Assembly: GCF_003987225.1 (NCBI RefSeq)
Contig: NZ_PIPX01000001.1
Coordinates: 1,488,001 to 1,552,000, forward strand
Reading direction: 5' to 3'
DNA from: Pseudidiomarina homiensis
GTDB taxonomy: Bacteria > Pseudomonadota > Gammaproteobacteria > Enterobacterales > Alteromonadaceae
Length of the DNA: 64,000 nt
Position numbers and translations under genes: made by a program. Below the pieces are notes generated by a model. That model searched no databases, was not told the origin of the DNA, and saw only the letters and a list, made by a program, of their open reading frames with translations. Shown one piece after another: positions 38,457-46,139 of this stretch. Numbering within the stretch: the first letter of the stretch is position 1; each line of letters opens with the position of its first letter.

Positions 38457-38998
38457 CTTCAATAAAAAAATCTCGTGCAACCATGATTGGTGTGGTGCTC
38501 GCTTTTGCCTTACCCGTTATCGGTGCTAAGTTCGTACTTGACCAAAGCTGGTACCAAGGCGCGGCGACCAATAAGGGCACAATGTTGGTACCGCCAATCG
38601 CTTTAGGTGAGCAACTGAAACAACGCTTACCGGAAGGCTGGCACGTCGCACTCATTGCGGATGATAACTGTGGCGCCCAGTGCGAACAGGGGCTCTATGC
38701 GATGAACCAACTCGATGTCGCCTTAGGCAAAGAAAGTGACCGCGTAAAGCCTATCGTATTGAGTCGCGAACCGCTTGCTTTTGACCTTAGTCAAACGCCT
38801 ATGGTGCAACCATTCAACGATACCGAAATAATCGATAACCTAAGCGATCTTCCTTCCTATCGGCTGTTTATTATTGACCCTTTAGGTAACGTGATGCTGC
38901 ATTACCCGACCTTTGCTGATGAAGAGCAAATGCGCGCTGAAGCTAAAAATCTGCTCTCCGATCTGCGAACTTTGTTAAAGCTTTCTCGTGTAGGATAA
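38453..38998 (+). CDS. SCO-like CxxxC protein of the oxidase cluster
   Basis: A 181-residue protein, anchored by one N-terminal helix (about 12-30), translated from ATG 38453, which overlaps the SURF1 stop and follows AAGGAAG. The segment DDNCGAQCEQGLYAM has the CxxxC spacing of SCO copper chaperones, and LFIIDPLGNVMLHYP resembles the end of a thioredoxin-fold domain. The later SCO histidine is not obvious. Similar proteins are common between surf1 and ctaA in gammaproteobacteria and usually annotated as hypothetical. A thiol-redox or copper-handling role in oxidase assembly is inferred. Confidence 0.72.
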   Translation: MTSIKKSRATMIGVVLAFALPVIGAKFVLDQSWYQGAATNKGTMLVPPIALGEQLKQRLPEGWHVALIADDNCGAQCEQGLYAMNQLDVALGKESDRVKPIVLSREPLAFDLSQTPMVQPFNDTEIIDNLSDLPSYRLFIIDPLGNVMLHYPTFADEEQMRAEAKNLLSDLRTLLKLSRVG

Positions 38999-39002
38999 TA
39001 CC

Positions 39003-39986
39003 ATGCGTCTTCTCGTAAATTTTAGCATTGCCTTAGCCCTGGTCGTTATTGTGCTTGGCGCCTACACTCGGTTGACCGATGCGGGCCTAGGCTGCCCAGA
39101 TTGGCCCGGGTGCTATGGCCACCTTACCGTCCCCACAGACACCGACAAAATTAATCAGGCGCAAGCGTTATTCCCTGATGCGCCGCTGGAGCACCACAAA
39201 GCTTGGAACGAAATGATTCACCGCTATGCCGCCGGCATGCTCGGTGTTTTTATCCTAGTTATCGCGGTTACCGCCGTGGTACGCCAACGTAAACGTGCTG
39301 AAACACCAGTAAAGTCACCGCTGTTCTTATTGGCGTTAGTTATTTTTCAAGCCGCGCTTGGTATGTGGACCGTAACACTGAACTTGCAGCCACTCGTGGT
39401 GATGGGACATTTACTAGGTGGTTTCACAACTTTGTCATTATTGTATTTATTGCGCCTGCGGCTGAAACGCATTCATTTACCCATGGGCGATCCAAAAGCA
39501 CGTTCATTCAGTGGGCTAGCCATGTTCGCGCTATTCATTGTGGTCGCACAAATCGCCTTAGGCGGCTGGGTTGCAGCTAACTATGCTGCATTGGCCTGTA
39601 CTGAACTACCCATCTGCGAAGGTGATTGGTCTGCCAATCTAGATATCGCCGGCGCTTTTTCAGTTCCAGAAGCCGTTACTTATCAATATGGCGCACATGA
39701 TTACGCCGAGCGTATGACCATGCATGTCGCCCACCGCATCGGAGCCATTCTGACCTTACTCGTCGTCGGGCTTCTGTTAGTACAGGGCTACAAAAAAGCA
39801 CAGTCCAGCGTGATTCGTGGAAGTTTAAATTGGGTTACCGTTGCACTCACGTTGCAAATTGCGTTGGGTATCAGCAATGTTGTTATGATGCTACCGCTTG
39901 GTGTTGCCGTTGCTCACAATTTAATGGGTGCATTGCTACTACTGAGTTTGGTAGGCTTAAACTATAAAATCGCACGGCACGCATAA
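39003..39986 (+). CDS. ctaA: Heme A synthase CtaA/COX15
   Basis: A 327-residue eight-helix membrane enzyme that oxidises heme O to heme A for the oxidase. The family opening [21 protein letters not shown] (key residues R, D, C-P-D-W-P-G-C) is present near residue 20. A second cysteine pair CTELPIC lies near 200, with heme-ligand histidines in the helices (e.g. [16 protein letters not shown]). Followed by cyoE, the previous enzyme of the pathway. Confidence 0.94.
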   Translation: MRLLVNFSIALALVVIVLGAYTRLTDAGLGCPDWPGCYGHLTVPTDTDKINQAQALFPDAPLEHHKAWNEMIHRYAAGMLGVFILVIAVTAVVRQRKRAETPVKSPLFLLALVIFQAALGMWTVTLNLQPLVVMGHLLGGFTTLSLLYLLRLRLKRIHLPMGDPKARSFSGLAMFALFIVVAQIALGGWVAANYAALACTELPICEGDWSANLDIAGAFSVPEAVTYQYGAHDYAERMTMHVAHRIGAILTLLVVGLLLVQGYKKAQSSVIRGSLNWVTVALTLQIALGISNVVMMLPLGVAVAHNLMGALLLLSLVGLNYKIARHA

Positions 39987-40020
39987 TAATAACAAGTCAG
40001 TGCGTAAGGAAGTAAGTTGT

Positions 40021-40929
40021 ATGACCGAGATGACGTATAAGCGTCACGCCAACTGGCGTGACTATTTAGAGCTCACCAAGCCGCGAGTAGTACTATTGTT
40101 GCTGTTAACGGCATTAGTAGGTATTTGTCTCGCCAGTCCAACCTGGGTGGGATGGGAAATTGTTCTGCCGGCGATGGTCGGTATTGGTTTAATGTCTGGC
40201 TCTGCAGCCGCAGTCAATCACCTCGTCGACCGCCACATTGATGCTCGTATGGCGCGCACGCTACGCCGTCCATTACCGTCAGGTAATTTGTCACCACGCC
40301 ATGTGCTCACTTTTGCTGCCGTCATCGGGACACTCGGCTTCATTGTGTTAGCGCTATGGGTCAACATGCTCACAGCTTGGCTCACTTTCGCCAGTCTCGT
40401 TGGTTACGCTATCGTGTACACCATGTACCTAAAGCGCGCCACACCGCAAAACATCGTCATTGGCGGCTTAGCTGGGGCCGCTCCACCGTTGCTTGGTTGG
40501 ACCGCAGTGACCAATGACATTCACCCGCACGCAATTTTGCTGGTTATGATCGTCTTTACTTGGACACCTCCCCATTTTTGGGCGCTTGCTGTGCACCGAG
40601 CAAAAGATTACGCCAAAGCTGAAATTCCGATGTTGCCGGTCACGCATGGCATTGAATTTACCAAAACCTGTATTTTGCTCTACACCATTTTGCTCGCGAT
40701 CATCTGCCTACTACCCTATATTGTCGGCATGTCTGGCTTAATTTACCTGATTGGTTCAAGCGTCCTGAGTATTTGGTTTTTAGTCTATGCTTGGAAGCTG
40801 AAGTTTGCCCCGAAAAAGCACACGGCTTATCGCATGTTTACCTTTTCAATTTGGCAGCTAATGGCTTTGTTTGTGCTATTGTTAGTAGACCACTATGTTG
40901 CTACTCCAGCGCTTCAGCTGACGGGCTAG
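40021..40929 (+). CDS. cyoE: Protoheme IX farnesyltransferase (heme O synthase)
   Basis: A 302-residue polytopic prenyltransferase that adds a farnesyl group to protoheme, giving heme O. The Asp motif [19 protein letters not shown] (N..D...D) lies near 66, and [12 protein letters not shown] is another family mark. An in-frame GTG at 40000 would add seven residues. ATG 40021 follows AAGGAAGT and gives the usual hydrophilic N-terminus, so I prefer it. Confidence 0.94.
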   Translation: MTEMTYKRHANWRDYLELTKPRVVLLLLLTALVGICLASPTWVGWEIVLPAMVGIGLMSGSAAAVNHLVDRHIDARMARTLRRPLPSGNLSPRHVLTFAAVIGTLGFIVLALWVNMLTAWLTFASLVGYAIVYTMYLKRATPQNIVIGGLAGAAPPLLGWTAVTNDIHPHAILLVMIVFTWTPPHFWALAVHRAKDYAKAEIPMLPVTHGIEFTKTCILLYTILLAIICLLPYIVGMSGLIYLIGSSVLSIWFLVYAWKLKFAPKKHTAYRMFTFSIWQLMALFVLLLVDHYVATPALQLTG

Positions 40930-40952
40930 CAAAAGGATAAGAGGTTTTCGGA

Positions 40953-41576
40953 ATGCAAAAATTATTAGTCTCGGTTGTTGCTATTATCGCTCTCGTTGCT
41001 GGGGTAGTTATTTTTAATAGCCTGCCAAAACCACAACCTCAAGCTCTGGTTTATAACCCTCCGCGTGCACTCGAACCCTTTATGCTTGAGGGCCACAATG
41101 GTTCACAACTTAGTAATGCTGACTTGACTGGACAATGGACTTTCTTGTTCACCGGCTATACATCGTGTCCTGATATTTGCCCGACAACCATGGCTGATTT
41201 GCGCAAGTTCATGCCGCAGTTAACGTCGTTTACGGAACGCCCAGTGCGTGTGTGGATGATCAGTGTCGACCCCAAACGGGATACACTGCAGAAGCTCTCT
41301 GACTACAACACTTATTTCGGTAAAGAATTCCTAGGTGTGCGTGCGGAACACAAAAACCTGTATCCGTTCGTCAACGGCTTGGGTTTGATGTACTCCATTC
41401 CGAGTGAGGGTGAAACGGATTACCTCGTTAACCACAGTTCCGCTATTGTTCTCGTCAATCCAGACGGTGAACGGCATGCCATTTTTAAGGCCAGTCACGA
41501 TGCTGGACAGCTACCGACTGTTGATATGGATCAGATGGTACAAGACTTCCAGTTGATCACCCAACACTACAACTAA
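40953..41576 (+). CDS. SCO1/SenC family copper chaperone
   Basis: A 207-residue thioredoxin-fold protein anchored by an N-terminal helix (about 4-24). Copper ligands are CPDIC in SCPDICPTTM (about 73-77) and the His in VNHSSAIVLV (about 160). SCO proteins deliver copper to the CuA site of subunit II or reduce its cysteines. It ends the oxidase assembly block and overlaps the convergent deacetylase gene by four bases. Confidence 0.93.
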   Translation: MQKLLVSVVAIIALVAGVVIFNSLPKPQPQALVYNPPRALEPFMLEGHNGSQLSNADLTGQWTFLFTGYTSCPDICPTTMADLRKFMPQLTSFTERPVRVWMISVDPKRDTLQKLSDYNTYFGKEFLGVRAEHKNLYPFVNGLGLMYSIPSEGETDYLVNHSSAIVLVNPDGERHAIFKASHDAGQLPTVDMDQMVQDFQLITQHYN

Positions 41577-42643
41577 TCCGGCCAGCGCCCCTGCTCATTG
41601 GGGCGTACCAAAGGCACCGAATACCAATAAAAACGCCCACTTTGGCTTAGGCTAGGCACCGTGCAATTGACCCGTGAACGACCGATAGGTATGTCGGTAA
41701 GTGTCAGCCGCGCGGTAACGTTGTGCCACTGAGGCTGCAGTTGCTCACCTTGATAGAAACAGTTCATTTGTGTCGGTCGATAGTCGTCCGTATGCTTCAC
41801 TTCAAAGCTCACCGTGAGGCTATCGCTAGCTTTACTGAGAACCATGTTCTCCGGCGTCACTTTATCAACAGGCAAAGCCAGACTCGCGATTTTTGTTGCT
41901 AGCGTCTTTAGGTTGGCGTACTGCGCTGAAGCTGGGAACCTTGGCACTTGTGTACGCAAGCTATACTTACCCCATGCGCCACTGTGTTGGCCGAAAGCTA
42001 GGAATTCATGCTCTTCAAGTAAGTTCGCCAAGGCCGGATTGTATTCGCCGTAAGGATACGCAAAGTGACGCGGCTGTTTGCTCCCCATACCTTGTTCAAG
42101 CGCTTCTTGGGCGGCCAGAATATCGTGCTCTTGGCGCGCTAACCATTCTGCTTCGCTTTCGTTTTCGCGCCGCCAAGTCATGTGCTCGTGGCTGTTCGAA
42201 TGATTAGCGATGCTGGCACCGTATTGTTCTAACTCCTGAAGTTGTGCCCAGGTCATATAAAGCCGCGGCGTCTCAGCCATCAATTTCGGGTTAACGAAAA
42301 TAGTGAATGGGTAGCGATACCGTTTAAATAGCTCTACGCCGTTGGCGTAGATATTGCGCCAGCCGTCATCAAAGGTGATCGCCACGAGCTTATCCGGAAC
42401 CTCCCCTGACTGCACGATTTCATCGGCTTGCGCCAAAGAAACCACACGGTAGTCGTGTTCCTTCAGGTACTCAAAATGGGCTTCTAATTCTGCGGCTGTT
42501 ACCGAAGTCACGCGCGGTGTATCATCGCCAATATGATGATACTGCAAAACCACAACGCCATGCTCTGCAGACGCCTCTTTCGCTTGTAAGGGAACTACCG
42601 CAACAGCTATGACCAAGACACACAGCACAAACACGAATCGCAT
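41573..42643 (-). CDS. Secreted polysaccharide deacetylase
   Basis: A 356-residue protein with a signal peptide (first 22 residues). The NodB homology domain (about 70-230) has the metal-binding TFDDGW and HSNSHEHM motifs and a late YPYG-type motif (FAYPYGEYNP). It resembles periplasmic PgaB-type deacetylases and would remove acetyl groups from an amino sugar polymer; the substrate is unknown. A C-terminal beta-rich domain of about 100 residues follows. The start has a strong CGGAGGT site. It is divergent from the MATE gene with very tight spacing. Confidence 0.85.
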   Translation of the reverse strand: MRFVFVLCVLVIAVAVVPLQAKEASAEHGVVVLQYHHIGDDTPRVTSVTAAELEAHFEYLKEHDYRVVSLAQADEIVQSGEVPDKLVAITFDDGWRNIYANGVELFKRYRYPFTIFVNPKLMAETPRLYMTWAQLQELEQYGASIANHSNSHEHMTWRRENESEAEWLARQEHDILAAQEALEQGMGSKQPRHFAYPYGEYNPALANLLEEHEFLAFGQHSGAWGKYSLRTQVPRFPASAQYANLKTLATKIASLALPVDKVTPENMVLSKASDSLTVSFEVKHTDDYRPTQMNCFYQGEQLQPQWHNVTARLTLTDIPIGRSRVNCTVPSLSQSGRFYWYSVPLVRPNEQGRWPD

Positions 42644-42659
42644 TGTCGACCTCCGAAAA

Positions 42660-43976
42660 ATGTGGGGAACATGGCCGGCACATCAAAAGATTTTTGCCAT
42701 CGCATTACCGATGATCATTTCTAATATTGCCGCACCATTGTTAGGCCTTGTTGATACCGCCATCATAGGGCATCTGCCTGATTCAATCTACCTGAGCGCG
42801 GTTGCACTTGGCGCCATGATTGTCAGTTTCATCTTTTTACTCGCGGTATTCTTACGGATGACCACTACAGGTGAAATTGCGCGTGCGTTTGGTCGCAAAG
42901 ACGTCGCACAACAACGTCAGATCAGCATGCACGCCCTTAGTTTTGCCCTGCTCCTCGGTTTACTCATCATATTGGCCAAACCATGGTTGCTCGACTTAGC
43001 TTTTTGGTTAGTCCAGCCGAGCACGCAATTACGTGATTATGCCACCGAGTATATTTCAATTCGTTTATGGGCTGCGCCAGCGGCTTTAATCAATTTAGTC
43101 GTACTGGGAATACTACTCGGTCGTCAGCAAAGCCGCCAAGCCATGTTGTTGGTGATTTTTACCAACGCCGTGAATGTTGTCGCCGATGTCATTTTGATTA
43201 TTGGCCTTGGACTCAATGTCGAGGGGGCAGCTTGGGCTTCAGTAGCCGCAGAGGTAAGTACAGCTGCGCTTGGGCTATTCATGTTACGCCAGCTACTGCA
43301 ATTGAAGAAAAGTTGGCAACTGCAAACGGCCTACTTTGCGCGCTTCTTTGGGATGAATCGCGACGTATTTATCCGCTCCCTTGTGCTACAACTCTGCATG
43401 GCCACCATGACCGGTTACGCAGCCCGCTTCGGTGACCTTTACGTGGCCGTGAATACGGTATTAATGCAGTTCTTAATGCTCATCTCGCTCGGTTTGGATG
43501 GCATTGCTTACGCGGTAGAAGCACTCGCCGGAGCTGCGGTGGGACGGCGACGTAAAGCGGAGGTGAATTATTGGCTGCGTCTGACACTCATTTGGTCAGT
43601 TATTTTTGCCTGTCTTTACAGCATTACCTTTGCCTTGTCAGGAGCGGCGATTATCGGTGCGTTAACCGACCTTCCTGATGTTATTAATACCGCACATCGT
43701 TACTTACCTTGGATCGTTGTACTCCCATTGCTAGGGCATTGGAGCTATTACTTCGACGGTGTCTACATTGGCCTGGGTTGGACACACGCAATGCGCGACA
43801 CCATGCTTATTAGCGCAATCGGGGTTTTTGTTCCGGCTTGGTGGTTGGGGCAGAATTTGCTCACAAAAGAAAATGCCAACCACGGTTTGTGGTTGGCATT
43901 GAGTGCCTTTCTGTTAGCCAGAGGCGTCAGTCAATGGCTCTTCTTACTCGCCCGCAGGCGCCAAATCATCGAGTAA
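42660..43976 (+). CDS. dinF: DinF-like MATE efflux protein
   Basis: A 438-residue twelve-helix transporter of the MATE family, DinF branch, expected to export organic compounds with sodium or protons. ALPMIISNIAAPLLGLVDTAIIGHL-like N-terminal residues and the mid-segment NRDVFIRSLVLQLC match E. coli DinF closely. An upstream in-frame ATG (42609) would add 17 polar residues inside the divergent gene; neither start has a good ribosome site, so the start is uncertain. In E. coli dinF follows lexA; here it is 10 kb away and I see no SOS box. Its 3' end overlaps the DUF4397 gene. Confidence 0.87.
   Translation: MWGTWPAHQKIFAIALPMIISNIAAPLLGLVDTAIIGHLPDSIYLSAVALGAMIVSFIFLLAVFLRMTTTGEIARAFGRKDVAQQRQISMHALSFALLLGLLIILAKPWLLDLAFWLVQPSTQLRDYATEYISIRLWAAPAALINLVVLGILLGRQQSRQAMLLVIFTNAVNVVADVILIIGLGLNVEGAAWASVAAEVSTAALGLFMLRQLLQLKKSWQLQTAYFARFFGMNRDVFIRSLVLQLCMATMTGYAARFGDLYVAVNTVLMQFLMLISLGLDGIAYAVEALAGAAVGRRRKAEVNYWLRLTLIWSVIFACLYSITFALSGAAIIGALTDLPDVINTAHRYLPWIVVLPLLGHWSYYFDGVYIGLGWTHAMRDTMLISAIGVFVPAWWLGQNLLTKENANHGLWLALSAFLLARGVSQWLFLLARRRQIIE
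43863..43900 (-). terminator. Intrinsic terminator of the DUF4397 gene, inside dinF
   Basis: Read on the minus strand, AATGCCAACCAC (43900-43889), a 5-base loop and GTGGTTGGCATT (43883-43872) form a perfect 12-bp stem followed by TTCTTTTGT. It lies 44 bases past the DUF4397 stop but entirely within the convergent dinF coding sequence. Confidence 0.75.
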
Positions 43977-45338
43977 GATTAGGCCCGGTGGCAAACCGCC
44001 GCCCGTCGCATCAACTGCTGCGGCGGTGTAGATGCCGCCACCTTCAAGCGTCAACGGTACTGGACCAATCGCCGCTGTTTTAGTGCCAGTCGCGGTCACC
44101 GTGACCACATAGTCACCTGGCAGTAACGACACATAGCCAGTAGACACCAAACCTTCTGCGTTAAAAGGAATATCGGTAAACGCAGGATCAGCCGTGCTAA
44201 TGTCATCAGTGGCGGTGACGTAGATATCGACATTACCAGCACTTGGTGAAGCATGAACTAATTGGATTTGCGCTTCAGTCGCAATGCGACGCTGCATTTC
44301 AGTCACTGCCGCTAAAGTCAGCGAACCGTCAGCGACCGCACCCACAGCATAAACGCTGAGCTTATCGCTCGTTGCTAAACTCAGTGGTACATCGTCGAGT
44401 ACAGTAGCACCGCCGGCAACGTTAACATCAACCACGTAGTCATCGGCTGGAAGATTAATAAAACCAGTCGCTTCAGTAAACGCGAGGTTGGTGATCGCCG
44501 GTGCAGCATTATTCACGGCAACGTCTACAGCTGGAGCATCAGCACTTGCATGTACCACGCGAATATCAGCGCCAGCGTTAACGTCTGGCAGCAGAGTTGC
44601 CCCTTCACCATCGGCAATCTGGAGCATCACTGGCGAACTACCGGTCATGGTGTTAGCCACTGCCGCAACCACTAAATCAGCGCCATCAGGTAAAGTGATT
44701 GAACCGCTATCGTAGACCACCGATGCGGGCTCACCAGCCACAGTAATGCGTACTTGGTAATCATCGGCAGGTACTTCTACTTGCCCTGAGTTATCCATGT
44801 ACGCGAGCGTGGTAAGTGCCGCTTCGGCCGATAAATCAGCACCAGGCGCTGTTACATAGATATCAACCAAAGGCGCATCGGGAGCTGCATGGACTACTTC
44901 GACACGGGCATTACCCGCAGTAACGTCACCGAACTCATTGGCGAAAATCAGTGGTTCAATCGAGCCGTCACCTACTTTACCGACAGCGAAAACTTCGTAA
45001 CGTAGGTTCTCACCTAGATTGACATCAGCTGGACCGATGACGGTAGCGGTTGAACCATCGGCAAGAATGCCGTCGACTTGCAGGCTGTAGGAACCTTCAT
45101 CAAGTTCCAGCACACCAGAAGATGCACCAAACGGAACGCCTTCCAGCGCTGCATTGCCATCAACCAAAACATTTACATCTGGGGCGTCCGCAACACTATG
45201 GTGAACGCGGACGTAAGTAGATTGAGGGGGTGGCGTTGGAATATCAACAACCGGATCAGGGTCGCTACTATCACTGCCACAAGCTGCTAGCATGAACACC
45301 GCGACGGCGGGTATACTATATTTTGTGATCCCATTCAT
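43944..45338 (-). CDS. Lipoprotein with four DUF4397 repeats
   Basis: A 464-residue predicted lipoprotein: the signal peptide ends in the lipobox LAAC (Cys about 20), followed by an acidic and proline-rich linker. Four tandem beta-rich repeats of about 100 residues begin at VRVHHSVADAPDVNVLVDG, VEVVHAAPDAPLVDIYV, IRVVHASADAPAVDVAV and IQLVHASPSAGNVDIYV. This is the DUF4397 pattern of surface-associated bacterial proteins with no proven function. The composition is acidic, as common in marine bacteria. It stands alone, with its terminator inside the convergent dinF gene. Confidence 0.85.
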   Translation of the reverse strand: MNGITKYSIPAVAVFMLAACGSDSSDPDPVVDIPTPPPQSTYVRVHHSVADAPDVNVLVDGNAALEGVPFGASSGVLELDEGSYSLQVDGILADGSTATVIGPADVNLGENLRYEVFAVGKVGDGSIEPLIFANEFGDVTAGNARVEVVHAAPDAPLVDIYVTAPGADLSAEAALTTLAYMDNSGQVEVPADDYQVRITVAGEPASVVYDSGSITLPDGADLVVAAVANTMTGSSPVMLQIADGEGATLLPDVNAGADIRVVHASADAPAVDVAVNNAAPAITNLAFTEATGFINLPADDYVVDVNVAGGATVLDDVPLSLATSDKLSVYAVGAVADGSLTLAAVTEMQRRIATEAQIQLVHASPSAGNVDIYVTATDDISTADPAFTDIPFNAEGLVSTGYVSLLPGDYVVTVTATGTKTAAIGPVPLTLEGGGIYTAAAVDATGGGLPPGLILLDDLAPAGE

Positions 45339-45416
45339 AGTTTGTTCCTCGTTGTGTTATAGGCAAATTCCACATACGCAGGAATAAAATGATTGGGATC
45401 ACTTTTTCATCAGATG

Positions 45417-45995
45417 TTAATAATAAGAGTGTTCACCATGTTGGTGTTCAGTGACGTCTTTCACACCTTTTAACTCTTCTGGGAAGCGCTGTAGAAGCTC
45501 TTTTTCAATACCCTCCTTGAGGGTCACATCTACCATGCTGCAACCGTTACAACCACCGCCAAACTGCAGTATTGCGTAACCTTCATCAGTGATTTGATTA
45601 ATGGCGACACGACCACCGTGACTTGCAAGTTGCGGATTGATCTCAGCTTGAATCACATATTCGACACGTTCAATCAATGGCGCATCGTCATCAACCTTAC
45701 GCGCTTTCGCATTCGGCGCTTTCAACGTTAGTTGTGAACCTAGCTCTTGCTCTTCAAAGTCAATGACTGCGTCTTGTAAAAACGGTGCGCTACCTGAGTC
45801 TACGACCGCATCAAAGCCGCTAAACGGCAAGGTCTCATCATCTGGCTCAACGGAGTCAGGCGGGCAATAGGAAACGCCACATTCGGCTGACGGCGTCCCC
45901 GGGTTCACCACAAACACGCGGATATTGGTGTTATCCGGTTGTTCGGCAAGCAATTTGCGAAAATGCGCTTGGGCGCTTTCAGTAATACGAATCAT
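45417..45995 (-). CDS. nfuA: Fe/S biogenesis protein NfuA
   Basis: A 192-residue protein that carries and transfers [4Fe-4S] clusters, important under oxidative stress or iron shortage. An N-terminal degenerate A-type scaffold domain (about 1-95) is followed by the Nfu domain with the cluster-binding CxxC in [14 protein letters not shown] (about 149-152). Length equals E. coli NfuA (191). The start has GAGGTGG upstream. comF and bioH, its usual neighbours, lie about 3 kb away beyond the M14 peptidase gene. Confidence 0.96.
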   Translation of the reverse strand: MIRITESAQAHFRKLLAEQPDNTNIRVFVVNPGTPSAECGVSYCPPDSVEPDDETLPFSGFDAVVDSGSAPFLQDAVIDFEEQELGSQLTLKAPNAKARKVDDDAPLIERVEYVIQAEINPQLASHGGRVAINQITDEGYAILQFGGGCNGCSMVDVTLKEGIEKELLQRFPEELKGVKDVTEHQHGEHSYY

Positions 45996-46139
45996 GGGGT
46001 TACCACCTCACTGCTATACTTGAGTGTTTTAGTAAGGTATATCTTATCGCAAAAATCGGTCATTGCATAGTAAGCAGCTTGGGCTACAGCACGTCTTTTG
46101 CTAGCTTAGAGCGGTGTTTCAATCATTTAGGAAAGAATT

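Noticed and set aside
41586-41605. CGCCCC/GGGGCG hairpin after the sco stop
   Set aside because: Only 6 bp of stem, an 8-base loop and no T-run; it is within the convergent deacetylase coding region and is too weak to call.
42540-42660. SOS box upstream of the DinF-like gene
   Set aside because: dinF is SOS-controlled in E. coli, but no CTGT-N8-ACAG match is present here.
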